A stretch of DNA of 35,664 nucleotides from an uncultured bacterium (lineage in GTDB: Bacteria > Bacteroidota > Bacteroidia > Bacteroidales > CAIWKO01). The position numbers and the translations under genes were made by a program. The notes under the pieces are model-generated. The model searched no databases, had not been told where the DNA came from, and saw only the letters and a program-made list of their open reading frames with translations. Position 1 is the stretch's first letter; each line of letters starts with the position of its first letter. Positions 8,879-16,640 of the stretch are shown in pieces. The stretch covers positions 1-35,664 of the forward strand of contig CAIOJS010000254.1 of the NCBI GenBank assembly GCA_903858655.1. Direction: 5' to 3'.

Positions 8879-8890
8879 AAATAGATTTAT

Positions 8891-9985
8891 ATGGCAAAAA
8901 CAACTTCAAAAGGCAAAGAGACTTCTGAAAAAAAATCCAAAGCAACTGAAAAGCCTGTGAAAGAAAAAGCTGTGAAAGTGAAGACCGTCAAGGAAAAAGC
9001 GGTGAAAGAAAAAGCAGTTAAAGAAAAAGCTGTGATAGAAAAGGTTGTGAAAGAAAAACCTGTGAAAGTTAAAACTGAAAAGTTACCAAAGGAAAAATCG
9101 GAGAAAAAGAAAACGAAAGACTATCCTTTGATTGTTGAAACTATAGTTCCTGAAGTGCCTGCAGCTCCAAAAGTGAAACAACCAGCCGAAGCCATTAAGG
9201 TGGTGAGAACCGGCAAAACCATTTCCCCTGAAGAATTGGCTGAGATTTCGATAGAGAAAAAGCTGGTGGCGCTTTACAGTTTGCAACAAGTGGATACGGA
9301 AATCAACAAGATTCGCATCGTTCGCGGAGAACTTCCGTTAGAAGTGCAAGATTTGGAAGATGAAATCGAAGGCTTGGAAACACGTCTGGAAAATTTTAAT
9401 GCTGAAGCCAAAGCAGTGGAAACTGAAATCAAGGCTAAAACGGCTGCAATTAAAGACCATAATGCGCAAATAAAAAAATATGAGGCGCAACACATGAACG
9501 TGCGCAACAACCGCGAATATGATTCTATCACCAAAGAAATTGAGTTTCAAACACTCGAAATTCAATTGTGTGAAAAGAAAATTAGAGAGTTCAATGCTAT
9601 CAAAGAAAGCAAAAACGACATCTTGGATCGTACGAAAACCGCTTTGAAAGAACGCAAAGAGGATTTGAAACAGAAAAAGATGGAGTTGGACGAAATTGTT
9701 GCCGAAACCGAAAAGGAAGAAATCAAATTGGTGGGCAAATTGGAAGACAGTCAACGCTACATCGAAGACCGTTTGATTATTGCCTATCAGCGCATCAAAA
9801 AAAATGCACGCAATGGCTTGGCAGTGGTGTTGGTGGAACGTGATGCTTGCGGCGGATGTTTCAATAAAATACCACCCCAACGTCAGCTCGATATCAAAAT
9901 GCACAAAAAGATTATCGTTTGCGAATATTGTGGACGTATTTTGGTGGATGCTTCTATCGAAGAAATGATGATGGCGAAGAAGTAA
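8891..9985 (+). CDS. Coiled-coil protein with C4 zinc ribbon and Lys-rich repeat N-terminus
   Basis: The protein is 364 residues in three parts. Residues 1-80 are a low-complexity lysine-rich tail built from a degenerate 5-residue repeat of the form VKEKA/VKVKT. Residues 110-300 are a long alternating-charge coiled coil that includes NVRNNREYDSITKEIEFQ, a hallmark of this family. Residues 317-350 form a zinc ribbon (zf-RING_7, PF02591) with CGGC and CEYCG as the four ligands. The family is widespread in Bacteroidota and proposed to bind nucleic acid; the function is unproven. The basic tail is unusual compared with the roughly 250-residue relatives I know and could bind nucleic acid. It closes the gene run starting at 3768, 12 bp after the Nif3-like gene. 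Confidence 0.88.
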   Translation: MAKTTSKGKETSEKKSKATEKPVKEKAVKVKTVKEKAVKEKAVKEKAVIEKVVKEKPVKVKTEKLPKEKSEKKKTKDYPLIVETIVPEVPAAPKVKQPAEAIKVVRTGKTISPEELAEISIEKKLVALYSLQQVDTEINKIRIVRGELPLEVQDLEDEIEGLETRLENFNAEAKAVETEIKAKTAAIKDHNAQIKKYEAQHMNVRNNREYDSITKEIEFQTLEIQLCEKKIREFNAIKESKNDILDRTKTALKERKEDLKQKKMELDEIVAETEKEEIKLVGKLEDSQRYIEDRLIIAYQRIKKNARNGLAVVLVERDACGGCFNKIPPQRQLDIKMHKKIIVCEYCGRILVDASIEEMMMAKK

Positions 9986-9986
9986 G

Positions 9987-10031
9987 AAGTACTTAAAGTG
10001 CCTAAAGTACTTGGAGTATTTAAAGTACTTA
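9987..10031. repeat. 9-bp tandem repeat, five copies
   Basis: Starting one base after the zinc-ribbon stop codon, the 9-mer AAGTACTTA recurs as AAGTACTTA, AAGTGCCTA, AAGTACTTG, GAGTATTTA, AAGTACTTA. The core AAGTACTT is itself a palindrome, repeated exactly every 18 bp at 9987, 10005 and 10023. Similar simple intergenic repeats are frequent in Bacteroidota genomes. Confidence 0.8.
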
Positions 10032-10056
10032 GTTAGGAAGTTTAAAGTTTAAAATG

Positions 10057-10088
10057 AAAAAGGCTTGCCCGATTGGGTGAGCTTTTTT
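10057..10088 (+). terminator. Intrinsic terminator for the 3768-9985 run
   Basis: A 14-bp stem (arms 10057-10070 and 10075-10088, three G-U pairs) closes a GATT loop and ends in six T's. It is followed directly by the tandem array. Confidence 0.7.
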
Positions 10089-10129
10089 GCTTTAAGGAGA
10101 TAGCAGGTGCAAACTTTGCAGAAAGTGGA

Positions 10130-10430
10130 TAGGCATAGCCGTTTGCTATATGGTATCTGCCAAATGGGAGGGTAGGCAACCGAGAGTCGGTTACTATATC
10201 TGCCAAATGTCAACATAGGCAACCGAGAGTCGGTTGGCATACCTGCCAAATGTCAACATAGGCAACCGAGAGTCGGTTGGCATATCTGCCAAATGTCAAC
10301 ATAGGCAACCGAGTGTCGGTTGGCATATCTGCCAAATGTCAACATAGGCAACCGAGTGTCGGTTACTATATCTGCCAAATGACAACATAGGCAACCGACT
10401 GTCGGTAACTATATCTGCCAGATGACAGAT
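10130..10430. repeat. Seven 43-bp tandem units with internal hairpins
   Basis: Seven head-to-tail units begin with TAGGCA at 10130, 10173, 10216, 10259, 10302, 10345 and 10388, an exact 43-bp period throughout. The first unit is diverged and the last decays at its 3' end. Most units carry stem AACCGA-NNN-TCGGTT, whose loop changes (GAG, GTG, CTG) while the stem is kept. Units 3-5 also hold TTGGCA-NNNN-TGCCAA, overlapping the first stem by two bases. In units 2, 6 and 7 the left arm of the second stem is replaced by TTACTA or a similar sequence. There are no unique spacers, so this is not a CRISPR array. No open frame runs through it. Confidence 0.95.
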
Positions 10431-10584
10431 ATATAAAACGCATATATATAATTAGTTACGAATTACAGCAATAACTCCGCCTTTCAAGGTGGAGCCTCAC
10501 ATGGATAGCAGCGGGGGGCTTTAGCCCTGAAATGTAAGTTTATTATTTAGGTGTGAAGCATAAAATCTTCAACCATTTTATTAC
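10431..10584. other. Short gene-free spacer
   Basis: It contains an AT-rich ATATATA run, a small stem CCGCCTTTCAAGGTGGAG-like element near 10480-10495, and GGGGGGCTTTAGCCC near 10514-10528. The last resembles GC-rich palindromes dispersed between genes. Nothing here is a convincing terminator for the FISUMP gene. Confidence 0.4.
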
Positions 10585-11559
10585 TTAATCTTTTATACAT
10601 CTTACAGACAAACCAACATTATTACCATATTTTTTAAAACTAATACCATCACTAATTGAAAACAAGGAAATACAGGAGCTATGTGCTACATTGGTACCTG
10701 AATTCACCCACCAATAACCATAATAACCACTATAAATAAATTGGTCTCCATAACTCCTCAAACCAAAAGCTCTTGCAGTGAAACCGCTGCGATTATCTCC
10801 GGGAAGAGGTCCCGGGGGATAATAATAAGACCAATATGATGTAGATTTTAGTTTTTTACCCGAAACCAAGTTGCCACCTAAAAAATCACTTAATTTCTTC
10901 CATTCGATACTATCAGGCACATGCCAGCCTACAGGTGTAATTTTTCTAGCGTCTATGACGGCATAATAGTTATAGTACTTTATATAATCGTAAATAGGAT
11001 CATTGAGCAATATACAATAAGCTCCCGAAGTAGTGCTTTCCCATGCCAGGCTATCCATCAAGTTAGGGATTTCGCTATTATCTCTATACTTAGTAGTTTT
11101 AAGATTTTCGAGCATCCAAACCTGCTCGCCTATATGAAGCATGTGATACACATTGCCCACAATATCCGAAACGGTATCGGTTTCATCAGGAGGTGTAGAA
11201 AAGAAAAAAGTCTTTCCATAAAAAACACCTTCCGTGGTGGAATAATACGCCCGAATCAAATAGGTTGTTCCCGAGTTCAATCCGCTTATTTGACTTGTAA
11301 ACTCCCCAATAGTGGAACCATCAGACGTTTTATCGTCCGAAATACTTGGTACATGGAGGTTATTCCAACATACACCACGTTCCAAAATGTCCACAGTTCC
11401 ATCTGCCAAAATTTCACCACCACAGGTAGCAGCGTGTGTTGTGATATTTGAAATATCTGATGAAAATATGAACACACACTTTGCTTTCTTTTCGCATGAT
11501 GTTGTTATTATGAAAAGAATAGCGAGTAACGAACCTATTCTTATACGCTTGATTCTCAT
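10585..11559 (-). CDS. FISUMP-domain lipoprotein with Fn3-like N-terminal domain
   Basis: The protein is 324 residues. A signal peptide ends in the lipobox ITTSC, with Cys22 as the lipid anchor. Residues 35-128 are an Fn3/Ig-like domain of the Bacteroidota type (THAATCGGEI, ERGVCW, GLNSGTTYLIRAY, YGKTFFFST). Residues 133-324 are a FISUMP (Fibrobacter succinogenes major paralogous) domain: GNVYHMLHIGEQVWMLENLK, GWHVPDSIEWKKLSDFLGG, DNRSGFTARAFGLR, YYGYWWVNSGT and the closing VGLSVRCIKD. FISUMP domains adopt a C-lectin-like fold in related families, but ligands are unknown. Its ATG overlaps the stop of the outer-membrane-type gene by 4 bp (ATGA), so the two are translationally coupled and may form a surface pair. 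Confidence 0.88.
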   Translation of the reverse strand: MRIKRIRIGSLLAILFIITTSCEKKAKCVFIFSSDISNITTHAATCGGEILADGTVDILERGVCWNNLHVPSISDDKTSDGSTIGEFTSQISGLNSGTTYLIRAYYSTTEGVFYGKTFFFSTPPDETDTVSDIVGNVYHMLHIGEQVWMLENLKTTKYRDNSEIPNLMDSLAWESTTSGAYCILLNDPIYDYIKYYNYYAVIDARKITPVGWHVPDSIEWKKLSDFLGGNLVSGKKLKSTSYWSYYYPPGPLPGDNRSGFTARAFGLRSYGDQFIYSGYYGYWWVNSGTNVAHSSCISLFSISDGISFKKYGNNVGLSVRCIKD

Positions 11560-12308
11560 TTCCGTTTTTTTTGTTGTAAGACATAACCAAAACTTGCCCC
11601 GAAATTCAAATTGGTATATTTAAACCTTGGAGCTAATGCGTTGTCAGCATGATTAAAGGCTTTATAGTGCCAATCGCATTCTATGCTAAATTTGTATCGT
11701 TTTTTTACATAAAAGTCGCACCCGACCGCAAGTTGGGGTTTCAAAAAATAGTAGCGAATTTTATTTGACATGAGCGGAAAGATTTCTTTATAAGTATGAG
11801 TATAAACATACGCCTTTTCATGCAACAAAAACCCACAAATCATATCAATACTTATAAAAGGCTTCATGAAAAATTTATTTATAAACGAAAGCTTTATGCC
11901 GATAGGGATAGTAAAATATGATGTATAATAATCATAGTGTTCAAATGTCGAATCTCTATAAATTATAGGATTTGAGCCTAAGCTAAATGACTGTTTTGAA
12001 AAGTAGATACCGGTAGTAAATCCAAGATTTTTGATTAGATTATACGTGTATTTCATTCCAAGCGAATAATTGCACTCACCCCTAATTCTATTCATGGGAA
12101 AACCTTCTCTTAAATACCCAAAATAATAATGGTAATATTTTGTTCCCATACTTGAATAGCCGTAGATTGAGAGTGCATTATCTTCCGAAAAACACAAGTC
12201 CAATGTATGCTTTGCATATGTCAAACTGTCTCTCTTGACATGCTTTTGGCAATAAGAGTTTCCTATGCAAAACAAAATCAACAATAACGAAATCGTTTTC
12301 TTCATCAT
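11556..12308 (-). CDS. Predicted outer-membrane beta-barrel protein
   Basis: The protein is 250 residues with a signal peptide (residues 3-20, cleavage near NSYCQ). The mature chain consists of alternating aromatic/polar beta strands separated by short turns (YSLGMKYTYNLIKNLGFTTG, YTSYFTIPIGIKLSFINKFF, KPQLAVGCDFYVKKRYKFSI) and ends in NLNFGASFGYVLQQ. This is the pattern of small porin-like barrels (OmpA/PorT-type, 8-10 strands) common in Bacteroidota. I cannot assign a specific family. Two adjacent Met codons (12308 and 12305) are both possible starts. It is the first gene of a two-gene unit with the FISUMP lipoprotein. No clear TAnnTTTG box was seen upstream. Confidence 0.7.
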   Translation of the reverse strand: MMKKTISLLLILFCIGNSYCQKHVKRDSLTYAKHTLDLCFSEDNALSIYGYSSMGTKYYHYYFGYLREGFPMNRIRGECNYSLGMKYTYNLIKNLGFTTGIYFSKQSFSLGSNPIIYRDSTFEHYDYYTSYFTIPIGIKLSFINKFFMKPFISIDMICGFLLHEKAYVYTHTYKEIFPLMSNKIRYYFLKPQLAVGCDFYVKKRYKFSIECDWHYKAFNHADNALAPRFKYTNLNFGASFGYVLQQKKRK

Positions 12309-12430
12309 ATTTGAGATATTACTACAAATTTGGCAATATATATTAGTATCAATTGAGACATCAAAGATAATAAAATTAAATGAATTATAGAAAAGAATTT
12401 GTTTCTATGAAATAATTGCGCACTATTATC

Positions 12431-12476
12431 AATGCCACCAATGACTATCAATGACCACCTAATGACCCCAAATGAC
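12431..12476. repeat. Degenerate 10-bp AATGAC repeat
   Basis: AATGCC/AATGAC occurs at 12431, 12440, 12450, 12461 and 12471, spaced 9-11 bp apart, ending exactly at the aspS stop codon. This is low-complexity intergenic DNA of unknown role. Confidence 0.6.
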
Positions 12477-14224
12477 TAAGAACTAACCACCTGAATAGCC
12501 AATTCCCCCAATTGTTGTTGCGATATTTCGGAAGGCGAATCAATCATCACGTCGCGTCCCGAATTGTTTTTTGGGAAGGCGATATAGTCGCGGATGGAGT
12601 CGGAACCGCCAAACACGGCGCAAAAGCGGTCGAAACCGAAGGCGATGCCGCCATGAGGGGGCGCGCCATATTCGAAGGCATTCATCAAAAATCCAAATTG
12701 GTTTTGGGCATCTTCGTCGGTGAAGCCTAATATTTCGAACATTTTCTTCTGCAATTCTTTGTTGTGGATGCGGATGGAACCCCCGCCAATTTCAACGCCG
12801 TTGATGACCAAATCGTAGGCATTGGCTTTAATGGCTATCGGATTGGTGTCCAACAAAGGGATGTCTTCAGGTTTGGGTGCGGTGAAGGGATGATGTTTGG
12901 CATAAAAACGCTGACTGTCTTCATCCCATTCTAAGAGCGGAAAATCAATCACCCACAAAGGTTTGTAGTCGTCGTTTAGGCGCAAACCTAAACGGTTGCC
13001 CATCTCCAAGCGCAGTTCGCACAAAGCTTTGCGCGTTTTTTCGGCATTGCCTGCCAACAGCAACATCAAATCATTTTCGTGAGCGCCCATAGCGTGTGCG
13101 ATAGCAACGAAATCATGGTCGGTGTAGAATTTACTCACCGAAGAGGTGAAAGTGCCATCTTCGTTATATTTCACATAGACCATGACGTTGGCGCCCACTT
13201 GCGGCTTGCGGACAAAGTCGGTCAACTCATCCAATTGTTTGCGGGTGTAAGTGGCGCAATCTTTCACGCAAATGCCCACCACAAGTTCGGCATCGTCAAA
13301 CACTTTGAAATCTTTGCCTTTCACCAAGGCGTTCAACTCCACAAACTCCATCCCGAAGCGTATATCGGGTTTGTCCGAACCATAGCGCGTCATGGCTTCG
13401 TCGTAAGACATGCGCGGAAAATCATGGATGTCTATGTTTTTTATTTTTTTAAACAAATGTTTGGCAAGCCCTTCGAAGGTGTCGAGGATGTCATCGCGTG
13501 TTACGAACGACATTTCGCAATCAATCTGCGTGAATTCGGGCTGACGGTCGGCACGCAAATCTTCATCGCGAAAGCAACGCACTATTTGAAAATAGCGGTC
13601 ATAACCTGCCACCATCAACAGTTGTTTGAAGGTTTGTGGCGATTGCGGCAAGGCATAAAATTGCCCGGGATTCATGCGCGAAGGCACCACAAAGTCGCGA
13701 GCACCTTCGGGCGTTGATTTGATGAGATAAGGCGTTTCAACTTCCAAAAACTGTTGATCGCTCAAATAGTTTCGTGTTTCGACCGACATTTTGTGGCGCA
13801 ACTCGAGGTTGGTTTTGTTGATATTCCGACGCAAATCCAAGTAACGATATTTCATGCGCAATTCGTCGCCGCCGTCGGTGTTGTCTTCTATGGTGAAAGG
13901 AGGCGTTTTCGAAACGTTGAGCACGGTGAATTTCTCCACAGTGATTTCTATTTCGCCTGTAGGCATCTTGAGGTTTTTGTTGCTTCTTTCCGTAACGTGT
14001 CCTTCGATGCTCACCACATATTCCCGCCCCAATTGACGTGCTTCTTGGCACAAATTGGGGTTCACTTCCATATTAAATACCAATTGGGTGATGCCATAAC
14101 GGTCGCGCAAATCAATAAAGGTCATACCGCCCAAATCCCGCGAACGCTGAACCCAACCGCTTAAAGTAACTTTTTTTCCTGCATCAGCGATTTTCAATTC
14201 GCCACAAGTGTGTGTTCGTAACAT
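12476..14224 (-). CDS. aspS: Aspartyl-tRNA synthetase
   Basis: This class II synthetase charges tRNA-Asp in the cytoplasm. The protein is 582 residues, typical of the bacterial type. An N-terminal OB-fold anticodon-binding domain (about 1-105) has [20 protein letters not shown]. The catalytic domain carries motif 1 around residues 140-160 ([16 protein letters not shown] just after it), motif 2 [18 protein letters not shown] near 217-234, and motif 3 [10 protein letters not shown] near 521-530. The bacterial GAD insertion lies at about 290-410 ([16 protein letters not shown] ...). Bacterial-type enzymes are either discriminating or also charge tRNA-Asn; no gatCAB gene is in the window to decide. 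The leader is very short: a -7 box ends only 17 bp before the ATG. Confidence 0.97.
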   Translation of the reverse strand: MLRTHTCGELKIADAGKKVTLSGWVQRSRDLGGMTFIDLRDRYGITQLVFNMEVNPNLCQEARQLGREYVVSIEGHVTERSNKNLKMPTGEIEITVEKFTVLNVSKTPPFTIEDNTDGGDELRMKYRYLDLRRNINKTNLELRHKMSVETRNYLSDQQFLEVETPYLIKSTPEGARDFVVPSRMNPGQFYALPQSPQTFKQLLMVAGYDRYFQIVRCFRDEDLRADRQPEFTQIDCEMSFVTRDDILDTFEGLAKHLFKKIKNIDIHDFPRMSYDEAMTRYGSDKPDIRFGMEFVELNALVKGKDFKVFDDAELVVGICVKDCATYTRKQLDELTDFVRKPQVGANVMVYVKYNEDGTFTSSVSKFYTDHDFVAIAHAMGAHENDLMLLLAGNAEKTRKALCELRLEMGNRLGLRLNDDYKPLWVIDFPLLEWDEDSQRFYAKHHPFTAPKPEDIPLLDTNPIAIKANAYDLVINGVEIGGGSIRIHNKELQKKMFEILGFTDEDAQNQFGFLMNAFEYGAPPHGGIAFGFDRFCAVFGGSDSIRDYIAFPKNNSGRDVMIDSPSEISQQQLGELAIQVVSS

Positions 14225-14240
14225 AAGAATATTTTTGCTG

Positions 14241-14248
14241 CAAAATTA
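14241..14248 (-). promoter_or_regulatory. -7 box for aspS
   Basis: The minus strand reads TAATTTTG followed by C, matching TAnnTTTGY, 17-24 bp upstream of the aspS ATG. It implies a leader of roughly ten nucleotides. Confidence 0.5.
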
Positions 14249-14379
14249 ATCATAATTCGCGAAAAATGGGGAAATAGTTGTATTGTGTGATTGTTATAGG
14301 GTTAAATTGTTGAGGGGCTTGTTTTGAATGATATTATTGTATGTTTATAATTATATGTGTCATGCTTTTGAAAAATGTT

Positions 14380-14387
14380 TAATTTTG
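14380..14387 (+). promoter_or_regulatory. -7 box for tadA
   Basis: TAATTTTG matches TAnnTTTG. It overlaps the region of an upstream in-frame ATG at 14375, which argues that the downstream ATG at 14411 is the real start. Confidence 0.45.
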
Positions 14388-14410
14388 TGTTCATTATAAA
14401 TCTAAGCATT

Positions 14411-14857
14411 ATGGAAATACTACTTTATTCCGACACCAATTATATGAAGGAAGCTTTAAAAGAGGCTCAAAAAGCTTTTGATGCCGATGAAGTGCCGATA
14501 GGAGCCATCATCGTGGGCGGCAACAAAGTGATTGCGCGAGCACACAACCTCACCGAACGCCTGACGGATGTTACGGCGCATGCCGAAATGCAAGCCATCA
14601 CGGCTGCCGCAAACTATTTAGGCAGCAAATATTTGATTGATTGCACACTTTATGTAACGATAGAACCTTGTGTGATGTGTGCCGGTGCTTTGTTTTGGTC
14701 GCAGATTAGCCGCGTGGTGTATGCCGCTAAAGATCCAAAAAGAGGTTATTCTTTATTGGGCAAAAGTATCTTACATCCGAAAACGATTATTGAAGATGGT
14801 CTGCTGAAAGAGGAAGCCGCCCAATTGATGGAGGATTTCTTTAAACAGAAACGTTAG
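14411..14857 (+). CDS. tadA: tRNA-specific adenosine deaminase
   Basis: TadA deaminates A34 to inosine in the anticodon of tRNA-Arg(ACG), allowing decoding of CGN codons. The protein is 148 residues from the chosen start MEILLYSDTNYM. It has the zinc-dependent cytidine/deoxycytidylate deaminase fold: His57 and catalytic Glu59 in AHAEMQAI, and Cys87 and Cys90 in IEPCVMCAGA. PIGAIIV is present at 29-35. The C-terminal helix ends EDFFKQKR, as expected. An in-frame ATG 12 codons upstream would sit within the likely promoter, so I reject it. The gene is transcribed divergently from aspS. Confidence 0.93.
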   Translation: MEILLYSDTNYMKEALKEAQKAFDADEVPIGAIIVGGNKVIARAHNLTERLTDVTAHAEMQAITAAANYLGSKYLIDCTLYVTIEPCVMCAGALFWSQISRVVYAAKDPKRGYSLLGKSILHPKTIIEDGLLKEEAAQLMEDFFKQKR

Positions 14858-15269
14858 CAGCTTTGGAGCAAGAAGGAGAGGATGCTTCTTTTTGTATAAT
14901 CTTACTGCTATCAATTTACATTGTTCTCCCCCCTATCTTTATATCGTTCCTAAAGGGACTTAAATTAACCCCCCTTTCTCTTTACTACCGATATTTAATC
15001 AGGTCTGGCTTTTCGCTACAATCCCTGGCGCGTGCATCCAAGATATCTTATGGTACATAAATCATTGGAAAAGTCCCATCTTCCTCTTTATGGTTTAGAT
15101 TAAAGCAATTTTAGTAAAATAGTGATTCATAGGCACAATAATTTTATTTGATGTCGCTGGAATACCTCTTGCTAAAGCAAGAACTTTTTTAGGTAAAGCC
15201 GGTATGGTTTTAATTACCTTCGTTGTATTTTACCATTTTCTAAATTATTAGGTTCTAAATTTCAAGACT
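14858..15269. other. Gene-free spacer with repeat-like remnants
   Basis: No supportable gene is present. From about 14936 to 15056 the sequence (ATATCGTTCCTAAAGGGACT, then TACTACCGATATTTAATC, then CGCTACAATCCCTGGCGCG) resembles a family of intergenic elements I recall from Bacteroidota genomes, with paired ATATCG..CGATAT and TCC..GGGA motifs. It is degenerate here. The rest is AT-rich. An open frame at 14863-15060 runs through this element and is not credible as a gene. Confidence 0.4.
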
Positions 15270-15317
15270 CAAATCTCAATTTATAAACTATCTTTTTCTT
15301 CGTGCTCTCCGTGTTTA
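15270..15317 (+). repeat. Dispersed repeat, copy 1 (degenerate)
   Basis: This stretch contains AAATCTCAATTT, a pyrimidine run, then TTCTTCGTGCTCTCCGTG. It corresponds to the copy at 16561-16620 in the same orientation but is shorter. The reverse complement belongs to the CCACGGAGACACAGAG type of dispersed bacterial repeat. Confidence 0.5.
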
Positions 15318-15356
15318 AGCAGCAATAAATTTTCCCCTTTATAAAGAAATAATTTG

Positions 15357-15364
15357 TATCTTTG
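15357..15364 (+). promoter_or_regulatory. -7 box for the amidohydrolase gene
   Basis: TATCTTTG matches TAnnTTTG, about 80 bp upstream of the ATG at 15446. Confidence 0.45.
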
Positions 15365-15445
15365 TCAAGCGATTTCCACACATGTGATAATGGATAGGCT
15401 AATACGTAATATAATTTAATATAAACCATTAAAAACAAACGACCT

Positions 15446-16516
15446 ATGGCAGCATTTTACAACACCCACATTCACACTTTTCGCGGAGACAAAGACGTGC
15501 CCGAAAACTATCTTCCTATCGGATTGGTAAAACTATTATCCACCAAAGTGGGATTCTTTATCGTTGCCAACCTGATGTCTTGGTTGAACTCCTTTTCCAA
15601 AAACGGCATGTTCGAACGCTATCGTTTGTTTGCGGCTCTTGGCAAATTGGGCAGTCAACAAGCTATTTTCGAGAAATGTTATAACGAATATCCCAAAGAC
15701 ACCAAGTTTATTGTCTTGACGATGGATATGGCGTATATGGGAGCAGGCGCCGTGCCCCGCAAATACGAAGACCAACTCATCGAGCTAAGTAATCTGCAAA
15801 AGACCTATCCTGACAATGTGCTGCCCTTTATCCATATTGACTGCCGCCGCGACAATTGTTTCGATTTGTTCAAAACCGCCATCGAACAGTGGAACTTCAA
15901 AGGACTGAAACTCTATCCAACCTTAGGGTCTTTTCCCTTTGATAAACGCTATTATCCCATTTATGAATATTGCCAAGCCCACAACCTGCCTGTGGTGGCG
16001 CATTGTTCCGATGGCAACCCTGTGTTTTATAAAGGCAAGAAAGATGATTTGTTGCAACTCTTGCAAGGCAGCACCATCCCTCTTCTCATAGGCAAAAAGG
16101 ACAACAAAGCTTTGTGCGCCTATTTCACGCATCCCTTGAATTACAAAAAAGTGATGGACGATTTTCCCAATCTGAAGATATGCCTAGCACACTATGGAAA
16201 AGGCAACGACGAACCCAACGATGTGGGCGGCATGAATTGGGACGAAACCATTAAGGAGATGATGATGACTTATCCCAATCTGTATGTGGATTGTGCGTAT
16301 TCCTTATACAATGAAAAATGGTGGTCCTCCCTAAAGGTTCAATTGGCTTCTAACGCTCTTTTACGCGAGCATTTTCTGTTTGGCAGCGATTTCTATATGC
16401 TCGAAGTGGACGGAACCGAAAAACAATGTGACATAGATTTCCGTGCCTACATCGGCGAAGAATTGTTTCAACAGATAGCGGTTACAAATCCGAAGAAGTT
16501 TATGAATGTGGTCTAA
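15446..16516 (+). CDS. Amidohydrolase-family metal-dependent hydrolase
   Basis: The protein is 356 residues with no signal peptide, so it is cytoplasmic. It has the TIM-barrel amidohydrolase_2 (PF04909) layout: NTHIHTF with His8 and His10, FKGLKLYPT with a Lys near 154, VVAHCSDG with His near 186, CLAHYGKG with His near 249, and LFGSDFYM with the catalytic Asp near 315. All expected metal and catalytic positions therefore look present. Family members hydrolyse or decarboxylate small cyclic or amide substrates; nothing here fixes the substrate. It stands alone, between two degenerate copies of a dispersed repeat, with its own -7 box and a convergent comM gene downstream. It could be mistaken for a TatD-type nuclease, but the spacing of the ligands fits amidohydrolase_2 better. 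Confidence 0.8.
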   Translation: MAAFYNTHIHTFRGDKDVPENYLPIGLVKLLSTKVGFFIVANLMSWLNSFSKNGMFERYRLFAALGKLGSQQAIFEKCYNEYPKDTKFIVLTMDMAYMGAGAVPRKYEDQLIELSNLQKTYPDNVLPFIHIDCRRDNCFDLFKTAIEQWNFKGLKLYPTLGSFPFDKRYYPIYEYCQAHNLPVVAHCSDGNPVFYKGKKDDLLQLLQGSTIPLLIGKKDNKALCAYFTHPLNYKKVMDDFPNLKICLAHYGKGNDEPNDVGGMNWDETIKEMMMTYPNLYVDCAYSLYNEKWWSSLKVQLASNALLREHFLFGSDFYMLEVDGTEKQCDIDFRAYIGEELFQQIAVTNPKKFMNVV

Positions 16517-16560
16517 GCGCGCGTTTGACAAGACCCAAATACCAAATACCAAGGGCGAGA

Positions 16561-16620
16561 TCTCAAATTAATCTTTCTTCTTAGTGATTCTAAGTGCTCT
16601 CTGTGTCTCCGTGGTTTATT
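16561..16620 (+). repeat. Dispersed repeat, copy 2
   Basis: The reverse complement contains CCACGGAGACACAGAGAGCAC followed by a degenerate tail, a short repeat type I recall between genes in many bacteria. It shares ATCTCAAATT and the pyrimidine run with copy 1 at 15270-15317. It lies between the convergent amidohydrolase and comM genes. Confidence 0.55.
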
Positions 16621-16640
16621 CTTTTACTCAATCTTCCAAC

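Noticed and set aside
10130-10430. CRISPR array
   Set aside because: The whole 43-bp unit repeats head to tail, with no unique spacers between copies, and no cas genes are in the window.
13079-13717. 212-codon plus-strand open frame inside aspS
   Set aside because: It is antisense to the conserved aspS catalytic core, with no promoter or family resemblance.
14863-15060. 65-codon open frame after tadA
   Set aside because: It coincides with a degenerate intergenic repeat element and has no recognisable sequence.
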